Source: Sambucus nigra
Lineage: Eukaryota; Streptophyta; Magnoliopsida; Dipsacales; Adoxaceae
Reading direction: 5' to 3'
NCBI GenBank assembly: GCA_949130495.1
Contig: OX422221.1
Coordinates: forward strand, 152,997,741-153,061,740
DNA length: 64,000 bases
This document shows positions 58,001 through 64,000 of this stretch, in pieces (the stretch's first letter is position 1; the number at the start of each line of letters is the position of its first letter). The translations under genes were made by a program, and so were the position numbers. The notes beneath the pieces were generated by a model that saw nothing but the letters and a program-made list of their open reading frames with translations, did no database searches and was not told the DNA's origin.

Positions 58001-58515
58001 TTGCGGAGATACTCAATCATTATGAATCGATTTGTGTTCCTCCACTAAACAATCTCTATAAACAATGGTGCATTGATTACCGACGGTGGAAGTTTGATGT
58101 GAGAAAAAGGTGATTTAGTTGGAAATAATTTGATCTTATTACATATAATCGATAAGAATATATCTTTGGACCAACTATGGGGATTGGAAGGGATTAACAA
58201 ACTTCGAAATTCATGTTTTATGATTTGTATATTCAACATTTGCTTCACACATGATTAGTATTTTTTACAGCTCATAAAAATAAATATAAGAAGAATCCTA
58301 AGTTGTGTTTGGCTTGTGAGGTGGATGCTATGATTTCCATAGTGGTTTTGTGAGATTGAATTCTGCACATCATCAGAAAATATTTATACTAGTGATTTAT
58401 AGAGACAACATTTATGTTTTGTATTATAATAGAAATTAAGGTGAACTTCTATTGATCACTGCAATTGTGAATTGGGTTTTGTTTGTGTTATAAAGTCAAT
58501 GAAGTATGAAATTAT
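55047..58515. other. AT-rich region, no gene recognised
   Basis: No supported coding region. The part at 56,460-57,130 is low-complexity A/T sequence with two diverged copies of a ~290-bp unit, each carrying ATGACGTGGGTCCG and GAAAATACAA. A perfect inverted repeat is noted separately at 57,175-57,199. The stretch at 55,150-55,330 has scattered ACCCG/CACGA motifs. Small frames near 57,420-57,560 match nothing known to me. Confidence 0.5.
57175..57199. repeat. Perfect inverted repeat
   Basis: GCTTCTAGAG-AGTCG-CTCTAGAAGC, 10-bp arms with a 5-bp loop. It might be part of a degraded transposon end, but no partner was found. Confidence 0.7.
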
Positions 58516-58994
58516 TGTTGAAAAATTGGACTTGAATTGGGTTTTAGAAAGCTGTCCAGAATTTTCTGGACAGAGTTTTGAGCAACTTTGAGCTCAAATT
58601 TAGGTGGGACCAACACTATGAAAATCGTGGGACCATATACGAACGCGTTCACCTCCGCAAGGAGATTAACGTAGTATATTCATACGTCCAATTTTAATAA
58701 CTTATGAATGATAAATATGTCCCCAAAGTGACTCACAAAGCAATGAAAGTTAATGAATTGGGTGTGTTTTAACTCTTGTCCCACATTGAAAGAGTAGTGG
58801 AAATTTGATGAGTTAATAACACCCCAAGTATGGACTAAGGCTTGGATGCCTTGGGGTATCCCAACACTTTGAAGGGGAGATGACCTAAGCTATGCACGGG
58901 TTGACTTTCGGTCAAAAGTCCACACGCGTGCGCCCGCGTTTTTCCCAGCCGAGAGCGCTCGTCCGGCCGGGTCGGGCTTGGGCTTGGGCTTATA
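58516..58994 (+). repeat. Copia LTR1, truncated at its TATA box
   Basis: TGTTGAAAAATTGG through GGGCTTGGGCTTATA, matching 61,343-61,802. A perfect hairpin CTGTCCAGA-ATTT-TCTGGACAG lies at 58,552-58,573 and also in LTR2 at 61,380-61,401. Confidence 0.85.
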
Positions 58995-58996
58995 CG

Positions 58997-60751
58997 GATA
59001 TTGAATCGAGGGATGCTTCATTTTTTGAAAATGAATTCTAGTATAACATGACCCGAGAATCTGTTCCTTCTAAAAGGACAAATCAAGCTACTACAAGTGG
59101 TACTCATCAACCTATTGAATCAATAGAGGATGAACCAAGACGTAGTACAAAAGAAAAAACCTTGACTTCTTTCTGTCCGAATTTTCTAACATATTTGTTA
59201 AAAAATAAACCTCAATCGTATAAAGAATCTATATCCTTACCCGATGCTTCCAATTGCAAAGAAGCAATTAATAGTGAAATTGAATCCATATTACAAAATC
59301 ATACATGGGAATTAGTGGATCTTCCACCAGGTTCAAAATCGTTAGGTTATAAATGAATCTTCAAAAAGAAATTGAAGGCCGATGGATCAATTGATAAATA
59401 TAAAGCTAGACTTGTAGCTAAAGGCTATAGGCAAAAGGAAGGGTTGGATTACTTCGACACATATTCACCGGTAACAAAAATAACGTCCATTCGGATGTTA
59501 ATAGCAATAGTTGTTATTAATGGACATGAAATACATCAAATGGATGTAAAAACTGCAATCTTAAACGGTGAACTAGACGAGAAAATTTATATGGAGCAAT
59601 CTGAAGGGTTCAAAGCTCCCGGACAAGAAGGAAACGTATGTAAGCTTGTTAATTCACTATATGGATTAAAACAAGCACCTAAGCAATGGCATGAAAATTT
59701 TGATAATGCAATGTTATCAAATGGTTTCAAAATTAATGAATGCGATAAATGTGTTTACTTTAAATACATTCATAATGGATATGTCATTGTATGCCTCTAT
59801 GTTGATGATATGCATATCATGGGTAGTAACTTGAAAATTGTCAAAACTACAAAACAAATGTGGAGTAGTAGATTTGACATGAAAGATATGGGAATCCCCG
59901 AGGTTATATTAGGAATTAAAATTTCTAGAACATCGGATGGACTTATATTATCTCAATCTCATTACAAAGAGAAAGTACTTGAAAAATTCAAGAAGTATGA
60001 TATTAGTCCTACCAAAACACCTGTAGATGTAAATTTACATCTTGTAAGAAATAATGGTGAAAGCATATCTCAACTAGAATATTCTCGTATTATCGGCAGC
60101 TTAATGTATATCATGAACTGTACGAGACCGGACATAGCATACTCAATAAGTAAGCTAAGTCGATTTATGAGTAATCCAGGAAGAGATCACTGGAAAGCTA
60201 TATTGAGAGTTTTGGGTTATTTAAAATATACTCAAAACTATGGACTGCACTACTCAAAATATCCAGCTGTTCTTGAAGGACATTGCGATGCAAATAGGAT
60301 ATCTGATACAAAAGACTCTAAGTGTACGAGTGGGTATGTGTTTAACCTCGGAGGTGCAGTCGTATCTTGGAAATCCTCAAAACAATCGTGCATTGCCAGA
60401 TCGACAATGGAATCTGAATTCATTGCACTAGACAAAGCTGGAGAAGATGCTGAATGGCTTCGAAATTTCTTAGAGGATGTTCCAAATTGGTCTAAACTTG
60501 TTCCCGCAATATGTATACATTACGATAGCCAATCAGCGATTGGAAGGGCACAAAATCACATGTATAACGGAAAGTCACGACATATTCGTCGTCGACACAA
60601 TACCGTTAGACAACTTCTCTCAAACGGAATTATCTCAATTGACTATGTAAAGTCAAAAGATAATATATCGGATCCACTAACGAAAGGTTTAAACCGAGAG
60701 CAAGTTGAAAGATCATCGAGAGGAATGGGTCTAAAGCCTATAAATAAATAA
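58997..60751 (+). pseudogene. pol: Copia pol fragment: integrase end, reverse transcriptase, RNase H
   Basis: One frame runs from 58,997 to 60,751 with two in-frame stops (TAG near 59,039; TGA at 59,354-59,356, where relatives have Trp before IFKKKL). It begins with ESRDASFFENEF, the SRDVxFxE-type end of copia integrase. A proline/serine linker is followed by the RT region ([49 protein letters not shown], and catalytic YVDD at about 59,801-59,812). RNase H follows ([53 protein letters not shown]). It ends [17 protein letters not shown], the usual copia C-terminus. The enzyme would copy element RNA to DNA. Upstream parts are deleted, so the copy cannot be autonomous, but RT and RNase H are almost undamaged. 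Confidence 0.9.
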
Positions 60752-61342
60752 GAATCAATATAGTGGCAACCCAACCTAAGTGACTAGAGATCCCAAGATC
60801 TAGGTTCAATGGGCAAATCGAACTACGTTGTATTCTGTAAGCACTGGAGGATATTTAATCATATCCATTCCAAAGATGAGACAGTGCATATCTACTGCGA
60901 AATTAGGATAAGTTATGCTTTTAATGACATCTATATCTTAGTACGTCTAAGTGGGGTATTGCAGAATACTCTTTATGGAAGTCACCTACGTGAGTAAGAA
61001 GGGGGCCACTTCTATGAGAATAATGAAAGGCATATTCTCTAAAATACTTGCGGAACCAAGTGGTGTTCACGGCCAAAATGAACACAAACGTGAGAACCAA
61101 CTGTGTTGAAGAATTGTTGTGTGAATAGTGTTGTCTAGGTTTACAAAAATGTTTGACGGTTCAAGGACGTGAAGTCTACTGATTAACCAAGTAAATTCGA
61201 TAGTATATCACTAAGGAAAGTTCAAGGCCACTAAGCTCCTTCTCTCGATGCAATAAGTCTTCAGTTTTACTCAACTTGTGTCTGCATCTGCATTAGCATC
61301 TGTTTCGTTTTATTTATAGCGATATATCATTCATATGGGGGA
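60752..61342 (+). other. Copia 3' untranslated segment and polypurine tract
   Basis: This is non-coding sequence between the pol stop and LTR2, ending TCATATGGGGGA before TAGTTGAAAAATTGG. The short frame at 60,809-60,997 has no domain. Confidence 0.65.
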
Positions 61343-62935
61343 TAGTTGAAAAATTGGACTTGAATTGGGTTTTAGAAAGCTGTCCAGAATTTTCTGGACA
61401 GAGTTTTGAGCAACTTTGAGCTCAAATTTAGGTGGTACCCACACTACGAAAATCGTGGGACCATATACGAACGCGTTCACCTCCGCAAGGAGATTAACGT
61501 AGTATATTCATACTTCCAATTTTAATAAGTTATGAATGATAAATATGTCTCCAAAGTGATTCACAAAGCAATGAAAGTTAATGAATTGGGTGTGTTTTAA
61601 CTCTTGTCCCACATTGAAAGAGTAGTGGAAATTTGATGAGTTAATAACACCCCAAGTATGGACTAAGGCTTGGATGCCTTGGGGTATCCCAACTCTTTGA
61701 AGGGGAGCTGACCTAAGCTATGCATGGGTTGACTTTCGGTCAAAAGTCCACACGCGCGCGCGCTCGTCCGTCCGACCGGCTCGGCTCGGGCTTGGGCTTA
61801 TAAAAATCTCCTACATTTTTGGGCCGAATTTATTTAACTTTCTGGGCTTTAATTATTAATTAATTGCGAAATTAATTAATTAATTAATAAACTGTTGGCA
61901 GTTATTACCAACAATCAACAGTTAATTTCGTTTAACTGATTAACTGTTTTTTACAGTTAATTTCGGTTGGCTGTTCCAATAGTCAACACAAAAGCTATAA
62001 ATTAAACATTTCCCCTACATAATTGACTATTGAAAAAATTTCCCTCCAATAATTCCGAATTTATGCTGCATCTTTTTCCAGAAAAATACAAACTTTTCTA
62101 CTGCTATTGCATACATTCCTGCATATCATTCTTTGGTCTGGTTGAGTATAAACACATAATTGTGTTCGAAGAAATTAATCATTGTTGTGCTGCTTGATTA
62201 ATTTGGAAATACGTTCTATCTTGGGAGATAATTATTCATTACCTTTGGCACCTTGTCGAGGGAAGAAATTTGTCTTAAGAATACTGTTCTAAACAGGGCT
62301 CGGATTACTTTTTCTATTATAATATTATTTCTGCAAATACAAGTAAGTATTTCATTTCTGTAATTTCGTTTTATTTCTGTAATTATATTATAATTAATAA
62401 TTTTGTACTTTTGTATTTATTGAACAGTAGACAGAACAATCTTAAGACAAATTTAAAAAAATTCTACTGTTTTTTAGTGTACATAATTTTTTTTACAGAA
62501 ATTTATTTGTTGGAAATAAATCTGTTTTGATAGAATAAAATGAATTAATTGAATGATTTATTGTAGAAATTAGTAAACAATTTTGATATATAAATTAATT
62601 TCTATACTGTTTTAGAAAGTATAATTTTATTTGTGTATTCTTGTTAAAATCTGTTTATGTAAAATTTTAAATCTTTAAATTATAATTCTGTTTTGTACAG
62701 AATTCTTTTTATTATTAAAAATTAGTGTTACACAGATTTTATATTTAATTCTATTTTGTACGGAATTCTGTTTATATTATAGTTTAATTCTGAATTTTAT
62801 TTGGAATTCTTTTGGAATTCCTTTATTGTGAATTATATTTGGAGGAAATTGTTGCACATAATTTTGTATTCTGTTTTGGTTAATTCATTATATACAAATT
62901 TTATCATTGATAAAAATTTTGTTTTTGTAACAGAA
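61343..62935 (+). repeat. Copia LTR2 and untranslated leader of the downstream copy
   Basis: Starts TAGTTGAAAAATTGG (TG changed to TA) and matches LTR1 up to about 61,802. Beyond that only LTR2 continues. I could not place the LTR 3' end or an unambiguous primer site. The region then runs, very AT-rich, to the gag start at 62,936. LTR2 appears to serve as 3' LTR for the copy to the left and 5' LTR for the copy to the right. Confidence 0.65.
61799..61806 (+). promoter_or_regulatory. Probable TATA box of copia LTR2
   Basis: TATAAAAA after GGGCTTGGGCT. LTR1 loses homology exactly here. Confidence 0.6.
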
Positions 62936-64000
62936 ATGGAATCGCAAAGTACGAACACTACTCCTACGAAAATGATTGTCACCAACACAAATGTGATTGC
63001 ACCCGTATCTATGCCACACGGGGAGAAACCGAAAAAGTTCATTGGGGCTGACTTCAAACGTTGGCAAGGACAAATGTACTTCTATCTCACTACCTGCCAA
63101 CTGGGCAGGTTTGTATATGAAGATTGCCCCTCTATTCAAGAGGGGGATGACGCTAAAAAGGTTGCTGCTGTCGATGCTTGGAAGCATTCGAACTACCTAT
63201 GCCGGAATTATATTCTTGCTTACTTGGACAAGACATTGTACCATGTCTACTGCACGATCAAAATATCCAAGGAATTATGGAATTCTTTGGAAAAGAAGTA
63301 TAAAACTGAAGATGCTGGGATGAAGAAATTTATCGTTGGGCGTTTTCTGGACTTCAAAATGGTTGATTCTAAATCTGTGATCTCGCAAGTGCAAGAATTC
63401 CAAGTGATCCTTCACGACATTCATGCTGAAGGAATGTCTATTAGTGAAACTTTCCAAGTTGCTGCAATTGTTGAAAAGTTGCCACCATCTTGGACTTTGT
63501 TCAAAAACTATCTCAAGCACAATCGAAAGGAGATGAATGTGAAGGAGTTGATGGTCAGGCTGAGAATCGAAGAAGACAACCATGAGTCTCAAAAGAAAAG
63601 TGGGAAGAATCCAATGGAAACGAAGGTCCATGTTATTGAAGGTCCCAAGAAGAACAAACGAAAGTATGATGGGGAAGGGACTTCAAAACAAAACAAGAAA
63701 AATTTCAAGGGAAAATGTTACAATTATGGTAAACCTGGACACCGCTCAAGCAAGTGTCGTAAGCCTAAGAATGAAAATAAAAATAACTCTCAAGCAAATG
63801 TAACTGAGGGTCAAAATATCGCCAATGATTTGGCGGATATGAATCTTTCTGCCGTGGTCTCTGAATGTATCTTGGTTGGAAATACCAAGGAATGGTGGGT
63901 GGATACTGGAGCCACACGACACATTTGTGCAAACAAATGGATGTTCACCACCTATAAGCCTTTGGAAAATGAAGAAAATCTCTTTATGGGAAATTCTTCC
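62936..64000 (+). CDS. gag-pol: Copia gag-protease start, runs off the window
   Basis: ATG at 62,936 opens a frame of 355 codons without a stop to the window end. The gag region has the UBN2 copia pattern (KKFIGADFKRWQGQMYFYL, AWKHSNYLCRNYILAYLD, ELWNSLEKKYKTEDAGMKKF, VQEFQVILHDIHAEGMSI, VEKLPPSWTLFKNYLKH, RLRIEEDN). A basic stretch and a zinc knuckle follow at about residues 260-273: CYNYGKPGHRSSKC, in which the second Cys of CCHC is Tyr. The protease begins near residue 322 with WWVDTGATRHIC, holding the DTGA catalytic motif. The pol fragment at 58,997-60,751 appears to belong to the same copia family, so this is probably the left part of a second copy. The frame is open, but the knuckle change should weaken RNA binding. 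Whether pol is complete lies outside the window. Confidence 0.85.
   Translation, partial: MESQSTNTTPTKMIVTNTNVIAPVSMPHGEKPKKFIGADFKRWQGQMYFYLTTCQLGRFVYEDCPSIQEGDDAKKVAAVDAWKHSNYLCRNYILAYLDKTLYHVYCTIKISKELWNSLEKKYKTEDAGMKKFIVGRFLDFKMVDSKSVISQVQEFQVILHDIHAEGMSISETFQVAAIVEKLPPSWTLFKNYLKHNRKEMNVKELMVRLRIEEDNHESQKKSGKNPMETKVHVIEGPKKNKRKYDGEGTSKQNKKNFKGKCYNYGKPGHRSSKCRKPKNENKNNSQANVTEGQNIANDLADMNLSAVVSECILVGNTKEWWVDTGATRHICANKWMFTTYKPLENEENLFMGNSS

Larger units (their letters stand above)
58516..61342 (+). mobile_element. Ty1/copia deletion derivative (LTR1 remnant, late pol, 3' untranslated region)
   Basis: LTR1 (58,516-58,994) matches the start of LTR2 (61,343 on). It stops at its TATA box and is joined directly to the end of integrase, so the rest of the LTR, the primer site, gag, protease and most of integrase are gone. 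The remainder holds RT and RNase H (to 60,751), a ~590-bp 3' segment and a purine stretch (ATGGGGGAT) before LTR2. Confidence 0.85.

Overview
This window looks like repeat-dense DNA from a flowering plant, probably a eudicot. The signs are plant-type LTR retrotransposons primed by initiator-tRNA-Met, a plant Helitron with an intron-containing RPA-like gene, a fragment of an LRR receptor-like protein, and a Tourist-like MITE. I found no intact host gene, no rRNA or tRNA gene and no CRISPR array. Almost every stretch with a recognisable identity is a transposable element, many of them nested. All boundaries were read by eye from termini, target-site duplications (TSDs), primer sites and internal repeats.

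Layout. (1) 1-18,821: a decayed, large-LTR, Ty3-like element (family A). Its 5' LTR is cut by the window edge and holds a 2.95-kb solo LTR (538-3,484, TSD AGTGG) carrying a ~39-bp satellite-like array. Its 3' LTR is split by a gag-only Sirevirus-like element (11,778-18,683, minus strand, TSD CACAG/CAGAG). (2) 18,886-~55,046: a broken Helitron on the plus strand. It has Rep (HUH) and PIF1-like helicase remnants, a multi-exon RPA-like gene, an antisense LRR-receptor fragment and a 3' hairpin. Two further insertions interrupt it. (3) 24,835-37,102: family B, arranged LTR-internal-LTR-internal-LTR within one TSD (GATAC), inserted into an RPA exon. (4) 39,637-53,128: family C (TSD CTGAT). Its 5' LTR contains a 3.97-kb non-autonomous Helitron (42,614-46,581), which itself contains a 423-bp MITE. 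(5) 55,047-58,515: AT-rich DNA with no recognised gene. (6) 58,516-64,000: a Ty1/copia deletion derivative (truncated LTR, late integrase/RT/RNase H, LTR) followed by the gag-protease start of a second copy that runs off the window.

Families A, B and C are relatives. All have ~3.0-3.4-kb LTRs, the same initiator-Met primer site, the chromovirus-like end of the internal region just before the polypurine tract, and internal regions of 1.4-4.2 kb without usable pol genes. They depend on proteins supplied elsewhere. They share a ~100-bp module containing a TCGC-TTY-GCGA hairpin that appears ten times, in LTRs and in internal regions.

The most informative observations are the family B array, whose middle LTR switches from LTR3-like to LTR1-like within about 60 bp as unequal crossing-over predicts; the shared LTR/internal module; the gag-only Sirevirus-like element; the satellite-like array inside a solo LTR; and the Helitron with an LRR-receptor fragment.
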